In this document: positions 15,466-23,728 of the stretch, in pieces
Numbering within the stretch: position 1 is the stretch's first letter
Layout of the letters: each line of letters starts with the position of its first letter
Assembly (NCBI RefSeq): GCF_900103735.1
Contig: NZ_FMXE01000021.1
Location: forward strand, 1 to 64,000
Length of the DNA: 64,000 nt
Direction: 5' to 3'
DNA from: Algoriphagus alkaliphilus
GTDB lineage: Bacteria > Bacteroidota > Bacteroidia > Cytophagales > Cyclobacteriaceae
Made by a program: the position numbers and the translations under genes
Notes under the pieces: generated by a model
The model's database searches: none
Seen by the model: the letters and a program-made list of their open reading frames with translations, nothing else
What the model was told of the DNA's origin: nothing

Positions 15466-17724
15466 TTAGTCTATGATTCTGAGCTTGGCAAAGCTAAGCA
15501 ATAAAGTTTTCTCACCAAAATGCTCAAATTGAATCGTTGCCTTTTTGTTAAGTCCTTCTGTTTCAATTTTTTGAACTTTTCCAAAACCAAATTTCGGGTG
15601 CTCTACCAATTGGGCTGCTTTCAGATTGTTGGTATTTGAGGGCTTAAAATCAGGAGATGGGGTATGAATTTTCAGTTGTGAGGGTTGTCTGGATTCGGGT
15701 TGCCTTTTGATTCCCACAAATCCTCCTGCTCCGGGTAAACCTTCCTTGCGAAGCGCCCCCGGCATATCCTTGGAGGACATACGCTTGTTTACCTTGATCA
15801 TGTTTTGGTCCACTTCTTCCAGGAATCTGCTCGGTTCACAGTTGAGTAATCGCCCAAAACGATAACGGGACAAAGCATAGGTCAAATACAATTTGTCCAT
15901 CGCCCGGGTAGTCGCAACGTAAAATAAGCGCCGCTCTTCCTCCAGATCTTCGCGGCTTTGCATCATCATTTGCGAAGGAAAGAGATCTTCTTCCATTCCG
16001 ACTACAAATACCTGTCTAAACTCCAAGCCCTTGGAAGAATGGATAGTCATCAGGGTGATCGCATCGGTTTTGTCCTTGTCCTGATCATTGTCGGTAAGCA
16101 GGGCAATTTCCTGAAGGAATGAGCCCAAGCTTTTGTCCTCATTTTCAGGGTTGTCCACGTATTCTTTGATTGCATTCAGCAATTCCTGGACGTTTTCGTA
16201 TCGATTGAGCCCTTCTATGGTTTTGTCTTCGTAGAGCTCCCGCAGCAAACCACTCTGCTTGGCGATGCTGCTGGCCACTTCAAATGCGTCTTTTCGCTCG
16301 ACTTCGATTTGGAATGCCTTGATCATCGTGGCAAAATCATCTACCGAACTTCCCGCTCTGCCGGGCAGAAAACTGTGGGCGTTTTTTACAACCTCCCAAA
16401 GCGGGATATCATGATCGTAAGCGGCAACAAGGATCTTCTCCACGGAAGTATCCCCGATTCCCCGTTTGGGATAATTGATTACGCGCTTGAAGGCTTCCTC
16501 GTCCACCGGGTTCACGGTGAAGCGCATGTAAGCCATCAAGTCTTTGATTTCCTTCCGCTGGTAAAATGAAAGACCTCCCACGATTTTGTAGGTCAGGTTC
16601 ATTTTGCGCAGTGCTTCTTCCATCGATCTGGACTGGGAGTTGGTCCGATAGAGAATCGCAAAGTCACTGTTGTTGAGCTTTTTATTGTTTTTCTCCTCAA
16701 AAATCGTGTTGGCCACGATCCGTCCCTCCTCTCCATCCGATGTTGCTTTGATCAGCTCGATCAGTTCGCCTTCGGGATTGGAGGTCCAGACGAGCTTTTT
16801 GAGCTGTGCTTTATTCTTGTCAATAATGGAATTGGCCGCTTCGACGATGGTCTTGGTGGACCGATAGTTTTGCTCCAGTTTGACCACAAAAAGGTCCGGG
16901 TAGTCCTTTTCGAAATTCAGAATATTCTGGATATCCGCTCCGCGAAAAGCATAAATACTCTGTGCGTCATCGCCCACTACACAGATGTTTTGGTGGACAG
17001 CAGCGAGTTTTTTGGTGATCAGGTATTGGGAAATATTGGTGTCCTGAAACTCATCCACCATCACATATTTGAAGCGCTGCTGGTATTTATTCAACACGTC
17101 CAAATGATCCCTAAACAGGACATTGGTGTTGAAGAGCAGATCGTCAAAGTCCATGGCGCCCGATTTGAAGAGTCGCTTTTGGTATTTCTCGTAGATAGCC
17201 CCCATATGAGGTTTCATGGCTGCTTCGTCGTCTGCTTTGACATATGGGTCATCCTGATAGGCTTGCCAGGAAATGAGGCGGTTTTTAGCGCCCGAGATTC
17301 GGGAAAGTACCACACTCGGCTTGTACACTTTGTCGTCGATTCGCATCTCTTTGACGAGGGTGCGAATGAGGGATTTGGAGTCGTCGCTGTCATAGATCGT
17401 AAAGTTGGAAGGGTAGCCGATTTTACCGGCTTCGACACGGAGGATTTTCGCAAAAACGGAGTGAAAAGTCCCCATCCAGGTATTTCTGGCCTCGAGCCCA
17501 ACCAGCATCTCGATGCGATGCTTCATTTCCGCAGCGGCTTTGTTGGTGAAAGTCAGGGAGAGAATATTGAAAGGATCGATTCCTTTGGCATAGATCAGGT
17601 GTGCAATGCGGTAAGTCAGAACCCGGGTTTTACCCGAGCCGGCACCTGCAATGATCATCACCGGACCATCAGTATGTTGCACCGCCTGAAGTTGCGGGGG
17701 ATTCAGTTCCTTGAGGTAATCCAT
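15466..17724 (-). CDS. uvrD: UvrD/PcrA-type superfamily 1A DNA helicase
   Basis: 752 residues. An ATP-dependent 3'-5' DNA helicase of repair and replication restart. Motifs in order: Q-motif LNPPQLQAVQ, Walker A AGAGSGKTR at about 25-33, motif Ia LSLTFTNKAAAEMKHR, DEXX-box VMVDEFQDTN, motif III VVGDDAQSIYAFRGA, motif IV EQNYRS, motif V LMTIHSSKGLEF and motif VI RRLFYVATTRA. The C-terminal tail carries a Tudor-like segment (VEHPKFGFGKVQKIE...TIQFEHFGEKTLLLSFAKL) as in PcrA, which contacts RNA polymerase in other bacteria. It is close to PcrA by domain content. It stands 66 nt upstream of the DUF4290-murA pair on the same strand. Confidence 0.95.
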   Translation of the reverse strand: MDYLKELNPPQLQAVQHTDGPVMIIAGAGSGKTRVLTYRIAHLIYAKGIDPFNILSLTFTNKAAAEMKHRIEMLVGLEARNTWMGTFHSVFAKILRVEAGKIGYPSNFTIYDSDDSKSLIRTLVKEMRIDDKVYKPSVVLSRISGAKNRLISWQAYQDDPYVKADDEAAMKPHMGAIYEKYQKRLFKSGAMDFDDLLFNTNVLFRDHLDVLNKYQQRFKYVMVDEFQDTNISQYLITKKLAAVHQNICVVGDDAQSIYAFRGADIQNILNFEKDYPDLFVVKLEQNYRSTKTIVEAANSIIDKNKAQLKKLVWTSNPEGELIELIKATSDGEEGRIVANTIFEEKNNKKLNNSDFAILYRTNSQSRSMEEALRKMNLTYKIVGGLSFYQRKEIKDLMAYMRFTVNPVDEEAFKRVINYPKRGIGDTSVEKILVAAYDHDIPLWEVVKNAHSFLPGRAGSSVDDFATMIKAFQIEVERKDAFEVASSIAKQSGLLRELYEDKTIEGLNRYENVQELLNAIKEYVDNPENEDKSLGSFLQEIALLTDNDQDKDKTDAITLMTIHSSKGLEFRQVFVVGMEEDLFPSQMMMQSREDLEEERRLFYVATTRAMDKLYLTYALSRYRFGRLLNCEPSRFLEEVDQNMIKVNKRMSSKDMPGALRKEGLPGAGGFVGIKRQPESRQPSQLKIHTPSPDFKPSNTNNLKAAQLVEHPKFGFGKVQKIETEGLNKKATIQFEHFGEKTLLLSFAKLRIID

Positions 17725-17800
17725 TTTTAAGTATCAAGTAGCTAGATTTTAGTATCAAGAGGTAAGATCCTATTATCTAGTGTTAGTGGTAATTTTTTAA

Positions 17801-17829
17801 TGTACGATGCTTCGACTTCGCTCAGTACA
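17801..17829. repeat. Intergenic palindromic-repeat core (copy of a dispersed family)
   Basis: TGTAC and GTACA flank the core GATGCTTCGACTTCGCTCA. Nearly the same core occurs inside the VCBS gene at about 23819-23843 and in looser form inside the 7019-7358 element, so this is a dispersed repeat family in this genome. The surrounding gap 17725-17952 also holds a pyrimidine-rich tandem (17907-17955, units like CCTCCAAA). Confidence 0.65.
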
Positions 17830-17952
17830 AGTTTAAGAATTAGGATTTATGAGCTTATATTTAGTGTGGAGGTAAAGCATAAATCAGGCTTTTGCTATTT
17901 TTCACATCCTGACTTCCAACCTCCAAACCTCCAAACTTCCTAACCTTCCAAC

Positions 17953-18792
17953 TCACATTTTCCACCGCTTATGACTCCAGAGATAAAGGTCAGGTTGGTT
18001 TCTGATGTTTTCTTCAAGCCTACGGCAAAATTCGTCTGTGATGCTGTGGGCTTCATGTGAATCGTAAGGAGGCTCGGCAACTTTCGCGAATTCAAATCGG
18101 TAATGTCCCCGTTTCAATTTGGTCATGGTACCGAAGAAAACGGGTAATTCCATCTTTTTGGCCATAAATTCTCCGCCTTCGAAGAAATAAGCCGGTCGGT
18201 TGAGAAAATCCCGCTGGTAGCGCTTTTCCGAACCGGGAGGTCGTTGATCCGCTGCCAAATGTACGATTCTCGGCTGACTTCGCATGGTGATCATGCTTTT
18301 CCGAAAGTCCCTTTTCTCGGTCATCACCCCGCCAAAATGTGTCCGAATCTCCAACATAAGCTGGTTGAAGAAGGGATTGTTTAACTTGAGATAAACCGTT
18401 TCGGCTGTTACTTTGGTATTGAGTGCCACGCCCAAAATCGCCATTTCCCAATTGAATACATGTCCGGCCATCATGAGGGCACTTTTGCCTTTTTCGACTT
18501 CTGCATCGATGATTTCCTGATTTACTACATGGAATCGTTGACTGAGTTCTTTTTCAGAAATGCTCAGCATTTTGATTGTTTCAGCAAAAAAGGCATCCGT
18601 GAAATTTCGGTAAAATAGATTACGGATTTGCTTTCGTTCTTCTTCGGATTTTTCGGGAAAAGCAAATTTCAGGTTTTCGTCGATTACATTTTTGCGGTAG
18701 CTGAGCAGGTATCGGGCGATCAGATAGATCAGATCTGAAAACAAGTACAACATCGAAAGCGGCAAATAGGACAGCAGCCTAAAGAAAAACAT
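17953..18792 (-). CDS. Lipid A biosynthesis (lauroyl-type) acyltransferase, LpxL/HtrB family
   Basis: 279 residues from the ATG at 18792 (MFFFRLLSYLPL). An in-frame ATG 48 nt upstream (18840) adds a polar leader not typical of the family. An N-terminal membrane anchor (residues 1-30) is followed by the Kdo-independent/dependent acyltransferase core with GHVFNWEMA, the H-x4-E catalytic motif, and later AADQRPPGSEKRY and PVFFGTMTKLKRGHYRFEF. It adds a secondary acyl chain to lipid A at the inner membrane. It is a single gene, divergent from the sigma-factor operon. Confidence 0.88.
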   Translation of the reverse strand: MFFFRLLSYLPLSMLYLFSDLIYLIARYLLSYRKNVIDENLKFAFPEKSEEERKQIRNLFYRNFTDAFFAETIKMLSISEKELSQRFHVVNQEIIDAEVEKGKSALMMAGHVFNWEMAILGVALNTKVTAETVYLKLNNPFFNQLMLEIRTHFGGVMTEKRDFRKSMITMRSQPRIVHLAADQRPPGSEKRYQRDFLNRPAYFFEGGEFMAKKMELPVFFGTMTKLKRGHYRFEFAKVAEPPYDSHEAHSITDEFCRRLEENIRNQPDLYLWSHKRWKM

Positions 18793-18922
18793 AACAAATA
18801 CCTTTGTTGATGGGGAGGTTTGCTCCGAACTTGGAGTCAATTCAGCAACAAAATAAATTAATTCAGCCGACTTTCGGTTTAAATTCTGGTTATAAATTGG
18901 GCTTTCATTACTTTTGAACCTT

Positions 18923-19522
18923 ATGTCTGAAGTACAGCGCAGAAAATATTCTCAAGAAGAGAAAACGGCCATCTTTGATGGGGAGTTTATGCCACACATA
19001 GATTCCATGTACAATTTTGCTTTTCGACTCACCTTTGACGAGGATGATGCCAAGGATCTCGTGCAGGATACTTACATGAAGGCCTTCCGGTTTATCAATT
19101 CTTTTGAGAAGGGAACGAATGCCAAAGCATGGCTTTTCAGAATTCTGAAAAACAGCTTTATCAATGAGTACCGGAAAAAAAGCAAGCAACCAACGAAGGT
19201 AGATTATCAGGAGGTGGAAACTTTCTACAACTCGGATGATGTTGACTACCAAAGTACTTCTGATCTCCGGGCTGAATCTGTCAAGGATATGCTCGGGGAT
19301 GAGATCTCCAATGCACTTAATGCACTGGCTGTTGATTTCCGTACGGTGATCATTCTGGCAGATCTGGAAGGCTTTACTTATGAGGAGATGGCCAAGATCC
19401 TGGACATCCCCATTGGGACGGTAAGATCCAGGCTGCATCGCGCCAGGAATCTTTTGAAAGAACAACTGAAAGGGTACGCTCAGTCTATGGGCTACAATAC
19501 GAACGAAGAAGAGGAGGATTAA
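18923..19522 (+). CDS. ECF-family RNA polymerase sigma factor
   Basis: 199 residues from the ATG at 18923. An upstream TTG at 18914 in frame is less likely. Region 2 is around 25-95 (MYNFAFRLTFDEDDAKDLVQ...TYMKAFRF...NAKAWLFRILKNSFINEYRK). A linker of about 40 residues follows, then region 4 around 135-185 (FRTVIILADLEGFTYEEMAK, then PIGTVRSRLHRARNLLKE), which binds the -35 element. An anti-sigma-like gene starts 11 nt downstream. The stimulus is unknown. Confidence 0.93.
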   Translation: MSEVQRRKYSQEEKTAIFDGEFMPHIDSMYNFAFRLTFDEDDAKDLVQDTYMKAFRFINSFEKGTNAKAWLFRILKNSFINEYRKKSKQPTKVDYQEVETFYNSDDVDYQSTSDLRAESVKDMLGDEISNALNALAVDFRTVIILADLEGFTYEEMAKILDIPIGTVRSRLHRARNLLKEQLKGYAQSMGYNTNEEEED

Positions 19523-19533
19523 AACGATTACTC

Positions 19534-19806
19534 ATGGAAATAAACGATCAATCAGGCGATGAGCGAAAGCTGGCGTGCAGTGATGTAACCAAGTGTTTTC
19601 AGTTGCTCGAAAGCATATTGGACGGCGAGATGGGTGAAACGGGCCAGGAACTGATGAAGGAAAAGTTGGCAAAATGCCAGCCTTGCTTTGAGCACTTTCA
19701 TTTGGAACAGGCGATTCGGGACGTACTGAAGACAAAATGCACCAAACAAGCTGTCCCAACGGAACTGGCTAGGTCTATACGCCAGATGATTCAGGAGAGC
19801 AAATGA
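19534..19806 (+). CDS. Small anti-sigma-factor-like protein (ZAS-related)
   Basis: 90 residues, all soluble (no membrane segment). The pattern CFQLLESILDGEM followed by LAKCQPC matches the zinc-binding anti-sigma (ZAS/zf-HC2) layout with C21, C48 and C51. The His of the usual H-x3-C-x2-C is a Lys (K44), so zinc binding, and with it redox sensing, may be altered. It is placed 11 nt after the ECF sigma gene, which it probably binds. Its stop overlaps the gmk start by 4 nt (ATGA), so the regulator is translationally coupled to guanylate kinase. Confidence 0.75.
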   Translation: MEINDQSGDERKLACSDVTKCFQLLESILDGEMGETGQELMKEKLAKCQPCFEHFHLEQAIRDVLKTKCTKQAVPTELARSIRQMIQESK

Positions 19807-20381
19807 GCAAAACCCAAGGCAAAGCAATTATTTTCTCAGCCCCGTCGGGATCAGGAAAAACCTCCCTGGTCAAGCACCTGATACAGCATGTACCTAATCT
19901 TGGATTTTCTATCTCGGCATGTACCCGTGACAAAAGAGGCAGACATGAAGTTCACGGCAGAGATTACTACTTTTTAAGTATCGATGAATTCAAAAATAAG
20001 ATAGACAAAGATGCCTTTGTGGAATGGGAAGAAGTCTACGAGGGGAATTTTTACGGAACCCTCAAAGAAGAAGTACAACGCATCTGGGACAATGGTAAAG
20101 CAGTCATTTTTGATGTGGATGTGAAAGGCGGCTTGGCACTCAAAAAATACTTTGGGCCGCAGGCACTGGCTATTTTTGTCAAAGTGCCCTCACTGGAAGT
20201 GCTGAAAACCAGGCTGAACGACCGGGGAACTGAATCCGAAGAATCCCTGTCCAGAAGATTGTACAAAGCGCAGTTTGAAGCCATGTTTGAGCCTCAGTTT
20301 GATGTGAGTATTCTCAACGATGACTTTGATCGATCCTCGCAGGAGGCGGTAGCATTGGTATCGGAATTTTTGGCAAAATAA
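19803..20381 (+). CDS. gmk: Guanylate kinase
   Basis: 192 residues. It phosphorylates GMP to GDP in the cytosol. P-loop FSAPSGSGKTSLVKHL at about 11-26; GMP-binding block STRDKR-like (here ACTRDKRGRHEVHGRDYYFL) and EWEEVYEGNFYGTLKEEV; then DVDVKGGLALK and SLSRRLYKAQFE. Usual family length. It overlaps the anti-sigma gene by 4 nt, and nadD follows after 2 nt. Confidence 0.97.
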   Translation: MSKTQGKAIIFSAPSGSGKTSLVKHLIQHVPNLGFSISACTRDKRGRHEVHGRDYYFLSIDEFKNKIDKDAFVEWEEVYEGNFYGTLKEEVQRIWDNGKAVIFDVDVKGGLALKKYFGPQALAIFVKVPSLEVLKTRLNDRGTESEESLSRRLYKAQFEAMFEPQFDVSILNDDFDRSSQEAVALVSEFLAK

Positions 20382-20383
20382 AA

Positions 20384-20950
20384 ATGAAGGTTGGACTGTA
20401 TTTCGGAAGCTTCAATCCAATCCACGTCGGACACCTGATCATCGCAAATGTATTGTACGATCGCACTGACTTGGATGAAGTCTGGTTTGTGGTCAGTCCA
20501 CAGAATCCATTCAAAAAGCAACAAGCCCTGATCCATGAGTTTGATCGCCTGCGAATGGTAGAATTGGCGATAGCGGATCATTTTCACTTTCGGGTCAGCG
20601 ATGTGGAGTTTCGGATGCCCCGGCCCAGCTATACCGTCGATACACTAACCTACCTCAGCGACCAATATCCACAGCATCAGTTTTGCCTTTTTCTGGGCTC
20701 GGATAATCTGACCCACTTCCAAAAGTGGAAAAACCATCAGGCGATCTTGGACAATTATGAGATTTTTGTCTATCCCCGACCTAGGGAAACAAAGGGTTTT
20801 GTACATCCCAAAATCAAAACCATCGAGGCCCCGCTTTTGGATATCTCGGCGACTTTTATCCGCAAGTCAATTCAGGAAGGTCACTCGGTGAAATACCTGC
20901 TACCGGATAAGGTGGAGGAGTATATTCTGGATAAGAAGCTGTATCAATAA
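20384..20950 (+). CDS. nadD: Nicotinate (nicotinamide) nucleotide adenylyltransferase
   Basis: 188 residues. It adenylates nicotinate mononucleotide to make deamido-NAD in NAD biosynthesis. The nucleotidyltransferase signature GLYFGSFNPIHVGHLIIA (H-x-G-H) is at the N-terminus, with RMVELAIADH, then PRPSYTVDTL, and the ISATFIRKSI block (ISSTxxR-type) near the C-terminus. It is last in the sigma/anti-sigma/gmk operon. Confidence 0.97.
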   Translation: MKVGLYFGSFNPIHVGHLIIANVLYDRTDLDEVWFVVSPQNPFKKQQALIHEFDRLRMVELAIADHFHFRVSDVEFRMPRPSYTVDTLTYLSDQYPQHQFCLFLGSDNLTHFQKWKNHQAILDNYEIFVYPRPRETKGFVHPKIKTIEAPLLDISATFIRKSIQEGHSVKYLLPDKVEEYILDKKLYQ

Positions 20951-21059
20951 ATTTCTTTTTTACCGTAAAGAAGTTTTACCACAGAAAACACTGAGGGGAG
21001 AAGAAGGAGATTGGTTTTTGTTATTGGAACTTAATACTTTTTCACTTCGGGTTACTTTA

Positions 21060-21245
21060 TTCAAGGGCATGGAGGAAAAGCTAAAGCTTTATATTTTTCA
21101 TCGCAAAGCACGCAAAGGAAGATTAAATGTAGGCTTGGGTGAACTTGATAATAAACTTCAGGAATCCCCGAAACAGATGACTTTTTTCAAGGGCACGGCC
21201 AAACAGCTAAAATTTTTTGTTTTTTCACCACAAAGCCCTGTAGGG
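21060..21245. repeat. Degenerate direct repeat, two copies about 126 bp apart
   Basis: Copy 1 (21060-21117) opens TTCAAGGGCATGGAGG and continues AAGCTAAAGCTTTATATTT and CATCGCAAAGC. Copy 2 (21186-21245) opens TTCAAGGGCACGGCC with AGCTAAAATTTTTTGTTT and CACCACAAAGC. A fragment (AAAACTAAAGCTTTTCACAG) recurs near 21471. Widely spread but poorly described intergenic text in this phylum. Confidence 0.5.
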
Positions 21246-21860
21246 GCCAAATGTAATAGCCAGGGGTTTTAACCCCTGGATTTGAGCGTTTCCACCATTC
21301 CCCGCGCTGGCGCAAAATGCTGATTAGGAACTAGAATGCATGTGCCAGCGCAACACAATAAATTTCATTCAGGAAAGCGATTTTACAATGGAGAGTTTTG
21401 GGAAATGGAAATATTGATTTAAAGATTCTCAGGGGTTGTTCTCTATACCAACCTAATTGTGAACACAGAGAAAAACTAAAGCTTTTCACAGCAAACCTTC
21501 TGCATTTGACAGAATTGATTAAGATAATTGCGTAAAAGTGACCGTTCAAAAAAAAAAAAAAACGCCGTCCAAGTATTTTACAAATAAATTTCTAAACTAG
21601 ATCTTACATTTCGGGGACTAAGCCATTAGATTAGTTTCAGCTTCAGGATGAAGCCGTTTTTGGCCAAAAGCTTTTTAATAAAATCTAAAGCCGCCGTTCG
21701 TGTCTTCACGCACGGCACTTGAAATGAAAAATTAATCATTGGATTGGCCTTTTTGGGGTCATTGGCATTTGGAGGTTCAGCATTGGAAAAAGCAATGCTA
21801 GCCAATCCTACGGCGGTGGTTTTCGTGCTTGAATTTGAGCTTAATGTTAAGTAATGGCTT

Positions 21861-22001
21861 TTAACCATTAAGGGAATTAAGAAAATTAAGTTTTGGAGAT
21901 CAAATCTTCGGTACAGCTCAAGGCATTATGAGTTGAATTAAAAGTGCAAAATGAAGCGCCTAGCTTTAGGGCTAAATGCTCTTAATCTTCTTAATGGTTA
22001 A
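21861..22001. repeat. Inverted repeat pair with a 90-bp spacer
   Basis: TTAACCATTAAG at 21861 followed by GGAATTAAGAAAATTAAG, and its counterpart CTTAATCTTCTTAATGGTTA at 21981, which in reverse reads TTAACCATTAAGAAGATTAAG. Arms share at least 12 consecutive bases. It could be a small non-autonomous element end pair or a stem in the transcript. Confidence 0.5.
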
Positions 22002-22008
22002 AAAAATG

Positions 22009-22042
22009 AGAAAAAAAATCCCGAAACTCACGCCTCGGGATT
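22009..22042 (-). terminator. Intrinsic terminator after the haloperoxidase gene (minus strand)
   Basis: AATCCCGA and TCGGGATT pair (8 bp), followed on the minus strand by TTTTTTTTCTC. It lies about 60 nt beyond the stop at 22104 and marks the end of the SusCD/VCBS/haloperoxidase unit. Confidence 0.85.
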
Positions 22043-22103
22043 CTCTAGTTTCTCGCTAATTTTGGCTTTTTGATTTCCTTGTCTAAAATCTTGTCTCTAA
22101 TAT

Positions 22104-23459
22104 CTAGCGTCTTTCTAACATCGCCACCCGATCCGGCTTGGTCGAGATTTTACTCCAGATCAGTTCCCCGACTTTCTGTCCTTGCTTGGTTCCTTCCGTG
22201 ATGGCTGGCATAAAATGAATTCCACCATAAAATCTGCTGATGGCAGCTTCTGCCGCAGCCTGTGAAAAGTTCCTAAACTCTCGAATGGGAAGTCCATAGG
22301 CCTCTTCGGTACTGTCTACGATATGCAGCTCATCTCCGAAAAGTTGGGTTAAAGTAAAAGCCGCTGCTGTCGAAGCCACACTATGTCCCGAGGTATGTTC
22401 GGGGAAAGGAGGCGTCTGCAATAGCGGAACCCAATCTTCGTCGATAAATTGATTGATATAAGTCTCCGGGCGGATCAGGCGACTTCGGTATTTCTCATCC
22501 CAGCAGGCAATAAATGCTTCATTGAGTGAAATTCCTGTCATAGCCAAAGCTTCCACAGTCCCTTTCCAGTCTTTTTCCGCTGCCGCCGATGCGATAGATG
22601 CGATGCCCATCCAATGGCCACCTGGAGTGATCTTTTTCTCTGCAAACATCACATGGCCTTTGACATTCATTTTGTAGGGATTGCAATCCCAAAACATCGC
22701 AATCGCTGTTTCTTCGGGAGTGGCGTTTTGTTTGGCATCATAGACTTCTTTGGCCAGCTTATAAAACTCAGAATTAGGTTCTGTCGAGTAAGCTGGGGGA
22801 GGAGTGATCCTAAATTGTGAAGCAGAGTCCAGGACAAAGGTTCGGATTTTGTTCCAGTGGGGCTCTACAGCCTCCATGTATGCGGGGGGAGTAGGCTGCC
22901 AAGTTCCCGGCTGGTTGACGACGGTGTACTTAGGAAAAGACCGGCTTTGGTGGTAGTTATCCTTTTTAGAGTAGTCTTTCACCTTTTCACCGACTTCCTG
23001 TCCAAATTTTACTGAGGTGTCAAATACCTCACTTGGGATTCCTTTTTTCTTCAATTCCTTGAAGACCTTGTCCCGGTGCTCATTCATCATTTCCTCCGAG
23101 AAGATCAGGGCGGTTCCTACGTGATAATAAGCTGCCAATGCTGCCAAAGGTGGATAGACTTTCTCAGGTATGGACAGATTCAAAGCTTCCGAACCGTTCA
23201 GTTGACCCATAAGCGGGGCGTAACTGGCAGGGTCTGTTGCTGCAGCTACTTCATAAGCTGCTAGTGAAGCATAGGAATAGATCCTGACAGCAACAGGCGG
23301 CGAGAAGATGTCATGAATGATGACTTCCGTGATCCGGTTTTGAGCCTGGTGAAAATACTGCCCATCGCTGATCACTTGCGAGTAATCTACTGGCTCCTGA
23401 CAGGCTGAGAATGCACTGACCAAGGCAAGTGTAGAGCAAATTAATTTAAGGGTACGCAT
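22104..23459 (-). CDS. Vanadium-dependent haloperoxidase / PAP2-superfamily lipoprotein
   Basis: 451 residues. The N-terminus MRTLKLICSTLALVSAFSAC is a lipoprotein signal with Cys20. The acid-phosphatase/vanadate pocket is complete: K323-x6-R330-P331 (KYRSRLIRP), S357-G358-H359 (EHTSGHS, Thr in place of the usual Pro) and S408-R409-x5-H415 (SRFYGGIH). That set coordinates vanadate in haloperoxidases and phosphate in PAP2 phosphatases. Length and the flanking WDxKYRSRxIRPxTY region fit the vanadium-dependent haloperoxidase-like branch of Bacteroidota. Whether it halogenates or hydrolyses phosphate cannot be told from sequence. It lies 269 nt after the third VCBS gene on the same strand. No terminator separates them, so co-transcription is possible but not certain. 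Confidence 0.88.
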   Translation of the reverse strand: MRTLKLICSTLALVSAFSACQEPVDYSQVISDGQYFHQAQNRITEVIIHDIFSPPVAVRIYSYASLAAYEVAAATDPASYAPLMGQLNGSEALNLSIPEKVYPPLAALAAYYHVGTALIFSEEMMNEHRDKVFKELKKKGIPSEVFDTSVKFGQEVGEKVKDYSKKDNYHQSRSFPKYTVVNQPGTWQPTPPAYMEAVEPHWNKIRTFVLDSASQFRITPPPAYSTEPNSEFYKLAKEVYDAKQNATPEETAIAMFWDCNPYKMNVKGHVMFAEKKITPGGHWMGIASIASAAAEKDWKGTVEALAMTGISLNEAFIACWDEKYRSRLIRPETYINQFIDEDWVPLLQTPPFPEHTSGHSVASTAAAFTLTQLFGDELHIVDSTEEAYGLPIREFRNFSQAAAEAAISRFYGGIHFMPAITEGTKQGQKVGELIWSKISTKPDRVAMLERR

Positions 23460-23728
23460 AGAGGGTTTTCATTTTTAAGTTGACGATAGATTGTCCCTTG
23501 CGGGCGATTGGGTTTTATCAACTTACATGAGTGTTCAAAGCTAATTATAAGGCATTCAATGCCAAATGATTTTACTCAGGTTTTTGTGGAATGTATTTTA
23601 TTTTGCTCAGAGATTACACAGAAAGGCACAGATATTAACGGTGCCTAAAGATTTATCTTCTTGGATTATTCCGAGGGGATTCCGGACTCTTCAGGTTTTC
23701 GATTAATTTCTCCAAATCCTAAATCCAT

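Larger units (their letters stand above)
20951..22103. other. 1.15-kb repeat-rich stretch without a convincing gene
   Basis: Holds decayed direct repeats (21060-21117 and 21186-21245), a near-perfect palindrome CCAGGGGTTTTAACCCCTGG at 21260-21279, a 15-nt A-run near 21549-21563, and an inverted repeat pair (21861-21890 with 21981-22001). Open frames at 21018-21272 (plus) and 21626-21868 (minus) are low-complexity or built from the repeats, and I do not call them. The haloperoxidase terminator sits at the right end. Confidence 0.5.

Noticed and set aside
16870-17730. 286-codon open frame antisense to the helicase gene
   Set aside because: It lies wholly inside a confirmed helicase frame on the other strand and matches nothing I recognise.
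18908-19465. 185-codon frame antisense to the ECF sigma gene
   Set aside because: Shadow of the sigma gene; the sigma motifs are unambiguous on the plus strand.
21018-21272. 84-codon plus-strand frame in the repeat-rich gap
   Set aside because: It is built from the two copies of the degenerate direct repeat (LFKGMEEKLKLYIF / FFKGTAKQLKFFVF), not a gene.
21626-21868. 80-codon minus-strand frame in the gap before the haloperoxidase gene
   Set aside because: Low-information sequence with no family match and no neighbours on an operon.
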